A DNA stretch of 64,000 nucleotides from Maratus speciosus (GCA_963932465.1 OZ010787.1:12831284-12895283); one strand, 5' to 3'; positions 42,888-53,934 are shown, counted from the stretch's first letter. Numbers and translations are program-made. The notes: a model not told the origin generated them from the letters alone.

Positions 42888-43156
42888 TGTCAATAATAAA
42901 TGAGCTGACTCGAAATGATCCAGATTAAATAATTATATTAATATATAGAAATCACATTTTGTAGCAAAAGGCACACACGCTCACTTACGAGAAGCAGTAA
43001 TGACCACAACTTAACGTTGCCAATTCAAATCACATAACTTCTTCTCAAAAGGTTGTTGCCATTTCACAAATTTAACACAGTATACAAGTTAAACATACAG
43101 TTCAGTTATACATATAATAATAACATTTAAAATATTAGGATTAACATAATTTAACA
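42888..43156 (-). repeat. Copia A 5' LTR
   Basis: 269 bp, TG...CA bounded, next to TSD TTAAG at 43157-43161. Confidence 0.95.
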
Positions 43157-43161
43157 TTAAG

Positions 43162-43498
43162 ATTCATTCACAAATGATTCATTCTACGTTAAAAGAAAAT
43201 ATCCATGTCAGTTTGTTTTTTCTCTTGTGGCAACAGGTGTCATCCAGTTTAGTTGTTGTCATCTTTCCTGTCGGTGCGGCTGCATGCAGCTTAAGTATTA
43301 AAGTATTTTTTCTCTAATTTAATACTATTAAAGTCATTTCTATCCAATTATGATAAATTAAATATCACATTAAAGAAAAGATACAAAGGCAAGTTTTTTG
43401 CGTTACTTTATAAATAATTTCTGTGAAAGTTGATTCTGTTTCATACTCAGATTCAACATCAGTTGTAAAGATTTCCTCTTCTTCTGTAAGTATATACA
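43162..43498. other. Intron sequence, nothing specific
   Basis: Intron sequence between copia A and the next MITE. No coding or repeat signal was recognised. Confidence 0.5.
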
Positions 43499-43500
43499 TA

Positions 43501-44336
43501 CACTATATGGCCAAAGGTGACCGGCCACTTGTGATTTTTGACGTTTTCTTAAATATCTAGAAAAATACATGAGGAATTATCCTGAAACTCCATGTGTGTA
43601 AACAGAATAGTACAGGTCATATATTTCCGTGAAGATTTTTTTCCGAAACCCCATAGGGGACCGCCAACAAATTGAAAAAGAACGAATATCTTTTGGACAA
43701 CCCTGTAAAAACTAATGTAGCAAAAGCGTTCAAACTGTAGATTATGATTAAGTGCCTTATTGTAATAAATTGTCTTCATTTTTATGAGAATAGGTATATT
43801 GGTAGAAATTTTAAAGTTTTTATAAAAAGAGTTCCAAAATTTTCCATGTTTTTTGCTTATAATTTGTAAAGTTCTTAATATAAAAAAAAGTTCTTTTCAG
43901 AAAATATGGTCAATGACATTGTACATAATACCCTGTGTCAAAATGAAAAAATTGTATGAAAAATGAGCAGTTTTACTAGATAAGGATTCACTGCGCATGC
44001 CCGAATGTAAGCAAAATATAATGTGTTAGCTAAATGTATAGAGCAACTTTTGTAAAAGTCTCAAAAACATAGCTTGAAAATTCGGAAAATTGTCGTTGAA
44101 AGAATAAGTTCAAAATCCGTTGTTTCCAAAATGAAGCAAAAAGATGAGGGGTTGTATCGATATATCCATTGATTAGTGCCAGTATAGCATACACAATATT
44201 GCACGTACTATTGTATTTTGATACACCCCCTATTCTGTTTACACACCTGGAGTTTCAGGATAATTCCCCATCTATTTTTTTAGATATTTAAGAAAACGTC
44301 AAAAATTGCAAGCAGGTCACCTTTGGCCATATAGTG
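43501..44336. mobile_element. Tc1-type MITE with CACTATATGGCCAAAGGTGA ends
   Basis: This 836-bp element is flanked by TA (43499-43500, 44337-44338). Inverted ends of about 115 bp include CACTATATGGCCAAAGGTGA and TTTGACGTTTTCTTAAATAT. The CACTATATGGCC end is typical of arthropod and fish Tc1-like elements. The interior is non-coding. Confidence 0.85.
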
Positions 44337-44338
44337 TA

Positions 44339-45054
44339 TACTTAGTGTTATCGCTTTAGCAGCATAATTGTGTAAACATTTTAAATAAGCTGCATTATCT
44401 TATGTTGTTAGAATAAATCTCTTCATTGCCATGCTTTATCGTTTGTTACAAGCATTTCTTTATTTTCTACCTTATGCATTAATAAATAAAATAGCATGCG
44501 TAAAGCGTAAAACGCGCATATGAAACTCATCGGCATGAAATACAAACAACTAATATATCTTAGGTCTAGAAGTTGAGAGAATTCAAATGATCTTCCATAA
44601 TAAAATGATCTTTCATAAACGTCAGATCATTTTGATAAGGCACAATGACATTAGATGATGCCCTGCTTTCTCGTGCTATTTCTTTATCAAGTACATAGTT
44701 CAAATTGTATGCGAAAAGGATTTATTCATCATTACAGTCCTTGAGGGCGTGATCGTTATTGAGTGTACGAAACTATTCTGTTAGTTTATAAAAACGTTTT
44801 CTAGGCTTTTTTTTATTCATGTTCTGTAACCACGTTTAACATATGTATGCTTTTTATTTTAATGATAAGTGTTTTTTTGTGTGATTGTAACACAGCATTT
44901 TGCCGAACACTTTACGTTGCATAAACATGATCGATCTATTCCCAAATTATGTAAAGAAACACCATTTTTTTTTATAAATGTAGAAATATTTTTTATTATC
45001 TTAAATGTCTTTCATACACAATATTGCACGTTTTATTGTATGTTTTCATTTTAG
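44339..45054. other. End of the long intron
   Basis: AT-rich sequence closing with a pyrimidine-rich acceptor, ATGTTTTCATTTTAG, at 45040-45054. No other feature was recognised. Confidence 0.55.
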
Positions 45055-45161
45055 AGGAAGGTGATCATTGCCAGCCAAAGCCGAAACATCCACAACCAAA
45101 CATGCCTTCATCTGAGTGCGGTTGCGGTATGAAGTGTGTGAACAAAAAGTGCTGTAAATAA
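45055..45161 (+). CDS. Cysteine-rich secreted protein, terminal exon (exon B)
   Basis: Follows the TTTTAG acceptor at 45049-45054. Its two leading bases complete the phase-1 codon left by exon A at 31531. The frame then runs through KEGDHCQPKPK, SSECGCGMKCVNKKCC to TAA at 45159-45161. Six cysteines bring the total to fifteen after the signal peptide. An overlapping AATAAATAAATAAA signal at the stop would serve polyadenylation. The EGDxC...CGxGMKC pattern following CGCCPxC...L in exon A matches the expected second half of an IGFBP-N-like / protease-inhibitor-like module, and its intron position is plausible for such genes. Whether the 13.5-kb intron full of transposons is still spliced is unproven. 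Confidence 0.7.
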
Positions 45162-45586
45162 ATAAATAAATTTTGCTTTTAAAGTGCTGGTTTTATTTTT
45201 AACAAAAAGTTTTTCATGACTTATTTTGCTCCAAGTTCAAGTAGCGGTAAAAGCTTATAAGCACAAAAGATGCAAATTCATGTACAAGTTGATATTGCAA
45301 TACATGCATAGCTAAATGTTACCTTAACCCACAACTGCCGACATCTTACGCTTTTTTGTACCACAAAATTTTTATAGTAAATTTTATCTTTTTAAATCGC
45401 CTTAATCAGCCGATTAAATAAGGGAAAATATTCTATTACATTTTTATGGTACAAAAAAGCGGAAGAGTTGGCAGTTATGCCTTAATCTCTATTTCCCCAT
45501 GCACATAAGGTGATAAAGAAAGAAAATAACTCTCGTATTCACCCTCTACATCAACCAAAATCCTGTAGATAATACCTAATACTACG
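45162..45586. other. Downstream of the cysteine-rich gene
   Basis: 3' flank with an imperfect palindrome at 45335-45480 (GCCGACATCTTACGCTTTTT... and GCGGAAGAGTTGGCAGTTATGC), probably another small MITE. No ORF. Confidence 0.5.
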
Positions 45587-45589
45587 TGG

Positions 45590-45668
45590 GCATGTTTACA
45601 AACAAACACTCATCCCGTCAGCCAGTCTCCCCCCCCCCTTTTTTTTGCACCAAACAGACAAACTCGTC
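45590..45668 (+). mobile_element. MITE family A, partial copy
   Basis: GGGCATGTTTACAAACAAAC and a (C/A)(C/G)CGTCA(A/G)CCAGTCT block are shared with the full copy that follows. It breaks off into a C-run and unrelated sequence. Confidence 0.6.
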
Positions 45669-45681
45669 CATCTGGACTATA

Positions 45682-45916
45682 AGGAAAGGGCATGTTTACA
45701 AACAAACACTTCCGTCAACCAATCTAGCACTACATTTTTATCATAGCGATCATTGCAGGAATCAACTTGGCGACGTAGGCCAATCATATCATAGATCTGT
45801 TAAAGATAATCAAATTCCCGGAGTTCATGTGTGTAGTAGGAGTCATAATGAATGAGCACGTTTTTCTTGCTGACCAACAGTAATTCGACCAACAGTGACG
45901 TCAGCTGCCCTTTCTT
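45682..45916 (+). mobile_element. MITE family A, full copy
   Basis: The ends AGGAAAGGGCATGTTTACAA and TGACGTCAGCTGCCCTTTCT are flanked by TA at 45680-45681 and 45917-45918. It is non-coding and nearly identical to the copy at 36155. Confidence 0.85.
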
Positions 45917-45984
45917 TATATTAAAATCTGAGTTCAAGGCTGAATAAAGTCACGTGGTGCTGACACTGAGTCCCATTACCCAGG

Positions 45985-46230
45985 CAGCACAAAGATATCG
46001 GCCGATATCAAAATGTAATATTGGCCAACGTTAAATGACCTCCCCCCTAAAAAGATATTCCACGAATACGAATGTTATTTTTTGATATTTGGCAATGTTG
46101 GCCAATATTTCCCAACATCTCTGAATATCAGTTTGTGACATTAAGCGATATCTTTTTCTGTCATTGCTGAATATCATTATTTGACATTGGGCGATATATT
46201 TTTCCAATATTCCAGAATAACATTTTTAAA
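45985..46230. repeat. Repeat rich in CGATATC/TTGACATTGG motifs
   Basis: Repeated short motifs include GATATCGGCCGATATC at the start, TTGGCCAA(C/T)(G/A)TT, and (T/A)TGACATT(A/G)(A/G)GCGATAT(C/A)TTTTT occurring twice. It is likely a small degenerate element. The PuAACATC...TTGGCCAATAT pattern could form hairpins. Confidence 0.45.
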
Positions 46231-47368
46231 TATTAAACTATAACTTCTTTCTTTTTTAACCCGAACAATTGCGATTTGCAATTGTGGTGAACGTATACTT
46301 CTCACTGAGCCAGAAGTTGATGCTCAAAGAGATTTTTATTTTCAGTCTGATTACATAAAGAATAAGATAAAAAAACCTACTAAAAATATAGTAACAAGAA
46401 ACTTTCAATAGAAAGTGGTAGGAGTAGATTTTTCTGTTAGTGACGAAAAATATGTCTGACAAAATTATAATTTAATTATCTCATACTCTTTCAATCGCAA
46501 CCAACTTCTTTTTTCTTTTTGAAAATTCTTTAAACAAATATTTATTTAAATATCACTTTTTAATATTAAGTTTGTTATAAATTTAAAAATAAATTATGTT
46601 GAAAACTAATGACATACTTTTGAAAATAAACTTGTATTCTTTCTACAATAAAAAATAAAATTATTTTTAAAGTCTGAGATTCGAAACCATTTGAAAAAGA
46701 TAAATACAGTATCCATTAAAAAATACATAAATTTATCCCTTTTTTTATTGAAAAACTTCATGTAATAAAAAAAAGATTTTTCGTTTATTATAAAACTAAC
46801 AATTGTTATATTTTAACATCGTTATATGCACTACATTATTTTTTTAAATACAAATAATTCTAGAGCAATAATTGCAGATTTCCTTATTAAGTTTTTATTA
46901 GCGCTATCAATAGATTTTAATATGAAATGCTTTTCTTGAGAAATTTTTCTATTTTGCAATCTCAATCTACAATTTTTATATAAATACTACTACAGAAAAT
47001 TTTCCTTACCGTTATCAATAGATTTCTATGTAAATATTCTCAAATATATGCATATATACAAATGACTATAGATTTCTAAGGAAAATTTTTATGTTACGCA
47101 AATTTCATAGCCAACGAAAACCATAAAAATGGGAGGTCCTTCAGAACTTTCCATTCATTTTGGTCAGGATTACAAACTTCGTCAGATATGCTAAATGTCA
47201 TAGGCGTAACTTGGGCTCTAAGACTGGGGAGGAAAATGTCTTGAGGCCTTTTTGTAAAATTTTATAACCCCCTTCCCGCCCTATTACCTCGCTCACACAC
47301 ACACACACACTTAAATTAAAAACTTAAAAAAAAAATAAAGTTCAGCGTTCATATATAAACCGAAAAAA
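46231..47368. other. No gene seen
   Basis: AT-rich intergenic DNA with a (CA)n run at 47292-47310. Confidence 0.55.
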
Positions 47369-47690
47369 TCATAAATTAATCTGAACTGACGTCAGTTGAC
47401 TGTTTCTTTTAGTAATCGTTGCCAAATAACAGTCCTGAGAATCTATTGTGGCATGTTTCTCACCTTGACCTGGTTGTCTGTGCACATTACCAGTGTCTGT
47501 TAACCGTTTCCATATTCTTGACATGACGCTTTTGGATATTTTTAAGTATTTAGAGACCCCTGAGAGTGTCTGTCCTGCTTCCATTCTACCTATCACACGC
47601 CATTTCTCGCAATCGGTCAGATGCCTTCTGGACGACATATTCCACCTGCAAGCGAAAATTTTACCAAACTACACGTATAATCCTTGAAAT
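47369..47690 (-). pseudogene. Tc1-like transposase N-terminal fragment (inverted copy)
   Basis: The minus strand from 47638 encodes MSSRRHLTDCEKWRVIGRME, then a helix-turn-helix with LSGVSKYLKISKSVMSRIWK and GNVHRQPGQG. It stops after LTSVQINL, where homology ends. This is the DNA-binding part of a Tc1-family transposase. It is the inverted twin of 49286-49560 and nearly identical to it. The catalytic domain is missing. Confidence 0.8.
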
Positions 47691-47704
47691 TAGACTTCAA
47701 ATTA

Positions 47705-48035
47705 GACTGGAATAATTTCCATGTATTAATATAGTTTCTATCGATGCTGGATTTAATTATGTTTCGTGTTAGCCCCAGGTCGGTGGCTCACGATAAATAT
47801 TCCATCTTGTGCTGCGTTTGTAGCCTTGCCAACATATAATAGTGAGAAATTTTCCGAGCTGTGTATCGTTCCAAGTGGTTTAGTCGGTAGAACGTCAGTG
47901 CGCTATACTGATGGCCCGGGTTCGAGTCCCGGCTTGGAATCTTTTTCACTATGTTGGCCTTTGCGCCTTTTAAGCAATTACTTCGAAATTTGATTTTCAT
48001 TTGAAATATTGTATCCAAGGCAAATGTTTCTCTCT
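47705..48035 (+). repeat. SINE family S copy at 47.8 kb
   Basis: The A box in AAGTGGTTTAGTCGGTAGAA and B box CCGGGTTCGAGTCCCGG lie at about 47873-47938, preceded by the family 5' region (ATCGATGCTGGATTTAATTA) and followed by GCGCCTTTTAAGCAATTA. Confidence 0.75.
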
Positions 48036-48157
48036 GGAATAATTCCCATGTATTAATATAGTTTCTATCGATGCTGAATTTAATTATGTTTCGTGTTAGC
48101 CCCAGGTCGGTGGCTCACGATAAATATTCCATCTTGCGCTGCGTTTGTAGCCTTGCC
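48036..48157 (+). repeat. SINE family S, truncated tandem copy
   Basis: Repeats the 5' region of the preceding copy (CCCATGTATTAATATAGTTT through GCGTTTGTAGCCTTGCC) and stops abruptly at CAGTGGCGTAGCC, before the tRNA-like part. Confidence 0.7.
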
Positions 48158-48215
48158 CAGTGGCGTAGCCAAGGGGGGGTCCAGTGGGTCCGGACCACCC
48201 CCCCCCCCTCCGAAC
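48157..48215. repeat. CAGTGGCGTAGCC end, hAT-like terminus with C-run
   Basis: CAGTGGCGTAGCCAAGGGGGG interrupts the SINE. The CAGTGGCG start resembles hAT element termini (compare 57411). The matching second end was not located within the window. Confidence 0.4.
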
Positions 48216-49185
48216 CCGAACGAAGAACTAGTTTACTGAATCATGGATACAACAGTAAAAACGGCTAAGACGGAATCACAAAGAACCTATTAAAAATGCT
48301 GCTTTAAACAGGTGTTCATCTTAGAAGGTATAATTCAAAGGTAAAGGTATGTCATCCGCCGGGCCTACGAATATTTCCGTTTTAGACAGTTTTCTGTTAT
48401 GAGCACTTTCAGTTTTCACTTTAGCCATTAAAACTGCTAAAACGGACTCACTCTGTGTCTCTCTGAAGAGTATAAATGTATTACAGCAAAATCTGCGAAG
48501 ATGACCTATCTCAAAGGAAACAATTCAAGATTCGACGAAAACAACACTATATATTTATGCTTGCTAACGTTTGAAACCCATCTGAAATGAAACTTGTTCC
48601 GATTGTGATTCCTTCTGGGCAGGTTTTCTGTGAACACGGAATCCTCTCGTAAACGGAAACATTTTAATATCCCGAGACGGAAGGATAACTATGCAAGTAT
48701 ACCTGCTATTCCGTTTACACAAATTTTGTGTAACTAGATTAAACGTAAAACTTCTTTATCTCGGACTTCGATGGGACCAACTGTTGCCGACACTTACGGG
48801 AAAAGATGAGTTTACACGAACGCAATAATGCCACATTGGATGAGTTTCGCGACCCTTATCTATGTTTACTTTATAGCGGTGAATATTATCAATTATTTTA
48901 AATCTGCTGCAAGCAATTAATAAAAGTACTAACTTTATTTTTGGACTGGTTATTTGTTACCACTTTCAAAATATACTGGCGAGAAAAGTTAAAGGAATAA
49001 CCATAAAAAGGTGCTTTGTGTTAATTCTATTAATGGAACTTCAATAAAAGGTGATTGATTGGTAACTCAATGTGATCGTTATCACGTAGTCCAATGGTAT
49101 TAACTTTCGCTACAGAAAAATATGCAAATTTTTCAACCTGTTCCTTCGGTTCATGAGTGAAAAGGATTGCACGTGGGACGTGGGT
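48216..49185. other. No gene seen, between inverted Tc1 fragments
   Basis: This region has mixed composition without a supported ORF. It forms the loop region of the inverted Tc1 pair. Confidence 0.5.
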
Positions 49186-49285
49186 GATTTGAAGTCTAAT
49201 TTCAAATATTACATGTGGGTGATTTGAAGTCTAATTTCAAGGATTGTACGTGTAGTTTGGTAAAAGTTTCGCTTGCAGGTGGAAT

Positions 49286-49985
49286 ATGTCGTCCAGAAGG
49301 CATCTGACCGATTGCGAGAAATGGCGTGTGATAGGTAGAATGGAAGCAGGACAGACACTCTCAGGGGTCTCTAAATACTTAAAAATAGCCAAAAGCGTCA
49401 TGTCAAGAATATGGAAACGGTTAACAGACACTGGTAATGTGCACAGACAACCAGGTCAAGGTGAGAAACGTGCCACAATAGATTCTCAGGACTGTTATTT
49501 GGCAACGATTACTAAAAGAAACAGGCAACTGACGTCAGTTCAGATTACAAGGGAGTTCGCTGCAGCAACAGGATCTAGACTATCCAGATTTAGTGTGAGT
49601 AACAGGCTGTATAAAAAAGGGCTGCATACAAGGAAACCCATTATTTGTATTTTACTAACTCCGGCAGCGAAATGCGTCCGGTAGAGTGATGCAGAGATCA
49701 CCGTCATTGGAGTACGAAAGGCTGGAGCCGAGTTCTCTTTACGGATGAATCCTAATTTTGTTTGGAAAATCATTGCAGACGTGTTATCATATGGAGGGAA
49801 AAACATATGCAATAAAGCTGCAAACATCCGTGAAAGGCATCGATACAAATGCCGTGGAATCATGGTATCGGTGGGCATCATTTTGAATGGTCACTCTGAC
49901 CTATACTCTACACATTTTTACCAGTACAACTGTGAATGCTGAAATATATAGAGATGAGGTTTTTGATCCTCATGTCGCTTTGTTT
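49286..49985 (+). pseudogene. Tc1-like transposase, decayed
   Basis: Starts with the same MSSRRHLTDCEKWRVIGRME and HTH as the inverted twin at 47.6 kb. It extends through EFAAATGSRLSRFSVSNRLY and HTRKPI to a stop at 49682, then in shifted frames to catalytic remnants: a degenerate first-Asp region near 49740 (FSLRMNPNFVWK, the family has T/SDESxF) and HRYKCRGIMVSVGI, equivalent to the GGxxxMVWGGI block. No second Asp or Glu motif is visible beyond. The upstream GATTTGAAGTCTAATTTCAA repeated at 49189 and 49223 may be subterminal binding repeats. Confidence 0.75.
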
Positions 49986-50788
49986 AACCCATCCGGGACC
50001 ATGGTTGCATAATATGCATCTTCAAAAGGTGCTTACAGAACTTGTTTTTAATACGATTAAAAATTAAAAGTAAAATTTTCCTTATTTAATTAAGACATTT
50101 TTTTTTCGATTCATAAACTACATTTAATTATTTGAGAAAAAGTGGTGTCAAAGGAATAAAATTCATGTAAAAGATGCTGGTCCCGAACGGATTAAGGGTG
50201 CAAACGAAAAATTTGGGATTTTATGCTTATTAATGGTCTAGAAGTGCTGCCCCCTTCACGGAACTCCGAAATGTCCCTTCCAGAGCTGCAGAAATCACAC
50301 ACACACAAAAAAATGTCTGGATTCAACATTTCCTTTGATCCCAGTTACTAATTGTGAACGCCCAGTTTAACATTGCTTCAAGAAATTTCATGGTGGCAAT
50401 AACAATTTTGTGTATGGAGAAGGTCTTGGGTGACACTTTGTCTTTAACAATAAGAAATCGAATTGAAGCTAATCTACGTACCAAAGTCCGAAGCTTACTG
50501 CTGAACTTGGAGAATGCTCTAAAACTGTTTCGAAATATCTAAAATAAATTGGTTGTGAAGTATAATAACGGAAACCACCATTATTTTTTACACATTCTGA
50601 TATTTCCAAAAGCGTGCTAATCCATCACAAATAAATTTGTTACAAAAATTTAACTTCCAAAGACGGCCAGATATCGGAAGCAACTATTGGATCGAATAGG
50701 GTATCAAAAATGGCGAAACATAGAAACCAAAATGAATTATGGCTGTTTTAGACAATTGTAACAGAACTATTTTTTCCAGCATGAAAAC
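49986..50788. other. No gene seen
   Basis: This may contain further decayed 3' sequence of the Tc1-like element (to about 50040). The rest is unassigned. Confidence 0.5.
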
Positions 50789-50973
50789 CAGGGTTGCCAG
50801 TTTGGCCTCCATTTTTACTAAGAAAATCCAAATTCGCACCAGAAAATAAAAATAGCATTTTTTGCTTTATGGCAGAAATTTTGTGATTACAAAAAGTAAA
50901 GATTCTTCTTTCAAAATTTCCGGTGTGAATTTGAAATTTTGAATTAAAAGTGGAGGCCAAACTGGTAACCCTG
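50789..50973. mobile_element. hAT-type MITE, 185 bp
   Basis: The ends CAGGGTTGCCAGTTTGGCCT and the inverted CAGGGTTACCAGTTTGGCCT have hAT-like CAGGG termini. The flanks GCATGAAAAC (left) and GCATGAAC (right) fit an 8-bp target duplication with two extra A on the left. It is non-coding. Confidence 0.8.
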
Positions 50974-51807
50974 GCATGAACTATATTTGATGTGTGTGCT
51001 TCTTATGTTACTAGTTTGTGAATTCATTCTAGTTGTGTAGTCATTTTCTTAAAGATTAAAACTTTATCTCAAAAACTCGCAATTAACGTCTCACTGACAC
51101 TTATGTGAAATCATATTATCCAATGTTTATTACAGCGTAAGTTCTTAATTCAAAGGCAAGAAATTAAATATGGAAATTGCTGTTTTAAACTTAACCACTT
51201 GATCTTAACTTTATTGTAGGCAAATGTTATGTATTATGAAACTTGATTTAAATAAATTACTAATAATTGCTAAATAAATTAATACTCTTCATATGCGCTC
51301 AGTTTTTTCATCATAATGTTTGTAAAATCTTTTTAACTGATAAATATTAATGTAACTCCGATGTATTATTTGCTACAGTTACAGAGATTGATCTTACTTT
51401 TTTTTATCCATGCTTTTTTTAAAATTAAGAAATAAAACAAGGATATACCTAAATTCTTAAAGTTACTCGAAATACTTCTATTATACATACACAGTCCATC
51501 CTGTCAAGACGTGATCGGAAGGGACTGGAAAAAAGTTCCATTTTAGGCAGGCTTCCATTTAAAGTACAATCGAATCAAAGAATAGATGTTAAAAGTGTAA
51601 AATAGAACACAAAGAAATTTCACGTGTTTCAAATTTATTTTTTCTTTCTGAATTCTTATCTGGGAGAATTTAAATTTTGATAAGTTTATAATTTTCTTAC
51701 AATTGTGATTGATGTGATACTCATGAATTATCATTATTTTATATTTTGTTATTATTAATGTGGAATCCTTATATAAACAAATTCAATGATATAGAAACTG
51801 GAATGTA
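50974..51807. other. No gene seen
   Basis: AT-rich, no supported ORF or repeat. Confidence 0.55.
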
Positions 51808-51945
51808 GGGTAGATGTGCCAGTAACGGACACTCTTCCAGAAATGGATACCCTATAATGTTTTTGGTTTATAAAAAAATAACCAATGAAATTTTAGCTTT
51901 TAATATTTTTATCACATATAATTCCTCCTTGCATGTTTTATAATA

Positions 51946-52142
51946 TGGGTTATTGTTGACGCTCTTAATCAAATCAATAAGGAAGTAGAAAATAATGTGT
52001 TGAAGTTTCACTGTTTATCAGTGAAAAACTTAATGAATACGCTAAACACGGGTTATTGTTGACGCTCTTAATCAAATGAATCAGGAAGTAGAAAATAATG
52101 TTTCGAAGTTTCACTGTTTAACAGTGAAAAACTTAATGAACA
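51946..52142. repeat. Tandem duplication, about 100-bp unit
   Basis: GGGTTATTGTTGACGCTCTT through CACTGTTTA(T/A)CAGTGAAAAA CTTAATGAA(T/C)ACGCTAA occurs twice in direct order with few differences. Confidence 0.85.
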
Positions 52143-52507
52143 CGCTAAGATCCAGCTTCATTTAATAAAATTATGTATTATCTATTTTCTTGCAAAATTT
52201 GCATAACACATACAATTTTTTTCTCAGTGCGTGTGTGTGGAGGGAAAAGCGGGTGGGAGTGAATGACTATAGATAATAATTCGAAGTCAAATTATGGTTT
52301 TTCTAATTAAAATATAAAATTATTATAATTTAATAAATAATTTATTAAATTATATTCTTACAAGTTCTTTCTTATAAATAGATTAATATTTATTATAAAT
52401 AACATAACAAATGTTAACTTTTGAAAATGCAAAATACTAAGTATCAAGAAAAACTAAATATAATTTTACTCTTCATCAATTCATCAAGACATTAAAACTG
52501 ATGGCAA

Positions 52508-52768
52508 AATATGCAGGAAATCTGTTTTTGAGAGAAATTTATTTTTGCATCTGCTGAAGGGGCTTTCAGTGCTCCCGTAAGTCGAATTGATGTCCTTGCT
52601 ATTTTTTAAACAAAATTATTTTGAGAACTTCAATAAAATCAAATTGTATTTCAGCGATTAAATAAATTAATTAATTAATTGCGAAATAAATCAATGGAAA
52701 TTGGGCGGAGATATTAAATTATTGGAAGAGCTGGTGCTCACGGGCCCATGTAAGTTGGCGCAACTGCC
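52508..52768. repeat. Dispersed repeat, partner of 27335-27608
   Basis: Diverged copy of the repeat at 27.3 kb in the same orientation, ending TGTAAGTTGGCGCAACTGCC against GGTAAGTTGACGCCACTG. Confidence 0.55.
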
Positions 52769-52898
52769 AGCAATGGACACCCCCATGTAGACATTGCTAA
52801 AAATATAATTTCATGTTCATAGTACATAAATTATTTTGACTTTTAACTGAAAACTCAAGTAATCAATTTTAATTTTTTAATTGCACTTACAAGAATGT

Positions 52899-53140
52899 AC
52901 CCAGCAAAGAAAGAAATAGTGGGCCATCAGCTGCAAAAAAGATGGCAGCCAGCACTGCCATCAGCGGTAAAGTGCAATGGTGCCATTACTTAAACCAGTA
53001 CAAAAGTGTCCGTGCGGAATGCAGCTGGCCCATCAGTGATGGCCAACAGCAGGCCAGCATTGGTATGCCATCACATTACTTCAATCCGGCACCTTTCCTG
53101 CAGTGCTAGCACCTATCCTACTGCTATTCCTTTGCTGGGT
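52899..53140. mobile_element. MITE with ACCCAGCAAAG ends
   Basis: ACCCAGCAAAGAAAGAAATA and the inverted ACCCAGCAAAGGAATAGCAG bound 242 bp of GC-balanced, palindrome-rich sequence (GCCATCA, CCAGCA repeats). A related end, CTTCTTTGCCGGGTAA, lies at 54125-54140 with similar CCATTAG/CCAGCA-rich sequence from 53935, likely a second, older copy. Confidence 0.65.
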
Positions 53141-53269
53141 CAGCACTTTCCCTTACAAAAATTTCTTGTAGAATTCTATAAAAAAAAAACTTACAGAAAA
53201 AATATTATAGAATAATCGCCCGTTTTTCTATGAGCTAGTTTCACTATCTATAGAAGTTTCTATAGAAAT

Positions 53270-53395
53270 ATTTGAACTTGCAGCTGTTTCCATGTGGTCG
53301 CCCTCCCAAGTACTAACCGCGCTCGGTGCTGTTTGGTTTTCGTGATCGGACATGAACAAGTACTTTCAGCGTATTCTACGACCGCTCGTTGAAAT
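53270..53395 (-). rRNA. 5S rRNA-like sequence (pseudogene or 5S-derived SINE)
   Basis: Read on the minus strand from about 53395, it contains TACTTGTTCATGTCCGATCA, GCACCGAGCGCGGTTAGTAC and TTGGGAGGGCGACCACATGG. This is the order of the 5S internal control region, including the C box (GGTTAGTACTTGGRWGGG). About 115 bases align in general form, but many positions differ from canonical 5S (for example the A-box region), so it is unlikely to be a working 5S gene. A retroposed 5S pseudogene or a SINE3-type head are both possible. Confidence 0.65.
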
Positions 53396-53934
53396 CAAGA
53401 TCTCATTACACTAATTCAAGCTTTTTTCTTTTGTGATTTACGTTCCCATTCATTAAACTTGTATAGAAATCCTATATATTTTATGCGTTGATTGATTCTC
53501 AACTGTGTAAATTACGAAAATCCTTTGTAACTTTGTAAAACCAGATTTAAGAAGAAAAAAAGTGCGTTGAAATAAAGAATTTTTTTATTTATTCATTTAC
53601 TTATTTATTTTGTTGGTGTCAATAGTGTTATTTACAATTAAAAAAAAAAAAAAAAGCTTGATAGCTTAAATTGTGTTAAGATATTTATTTCAGATTTGTA
53701 TTCAAATTCATTAATCTGCCGCGGGGTGATAAAAATAACTCTTATTTTAATATAGACTTGACAAAATATTTTAAAGCCTAATAAATTATTATTTATTAAA
53801 CTTGAAACGTAATTGTTTAAATAGTTTTACACTTCAGATTAAAATATTTGAATAAAAATTACAATTAGTGATTTTTTTTTAACTTAGATGAATTACACCA
53901 TCTAGCGTAAGGGTTCTCAGCAATAATACTGCAA

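Larger units (their letters stand above)
37510..43156 (-). mobile_element. Complete Ty1/copia provirus (copia A)
   Basis: This 5647-bp element is on the minus strand, with two 269-bp LTRs that differ at about six positions by eye (roughly 98% identical). It is flanked by a perfect 5-bp target duplication TTAAG (37505-37509, 43157-43161). The order is gag, protease, integrase, RT, RNase H, the copia order. Coding is damaged by a frameshift between gag and the zinc knuckle, a frameshift before integrase, a protease active-site change and a 656-bp insertion between integrase and RT. It sits inside the long intron of the cysteine-rich gene, antisense to it. Confidence 0.95.
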
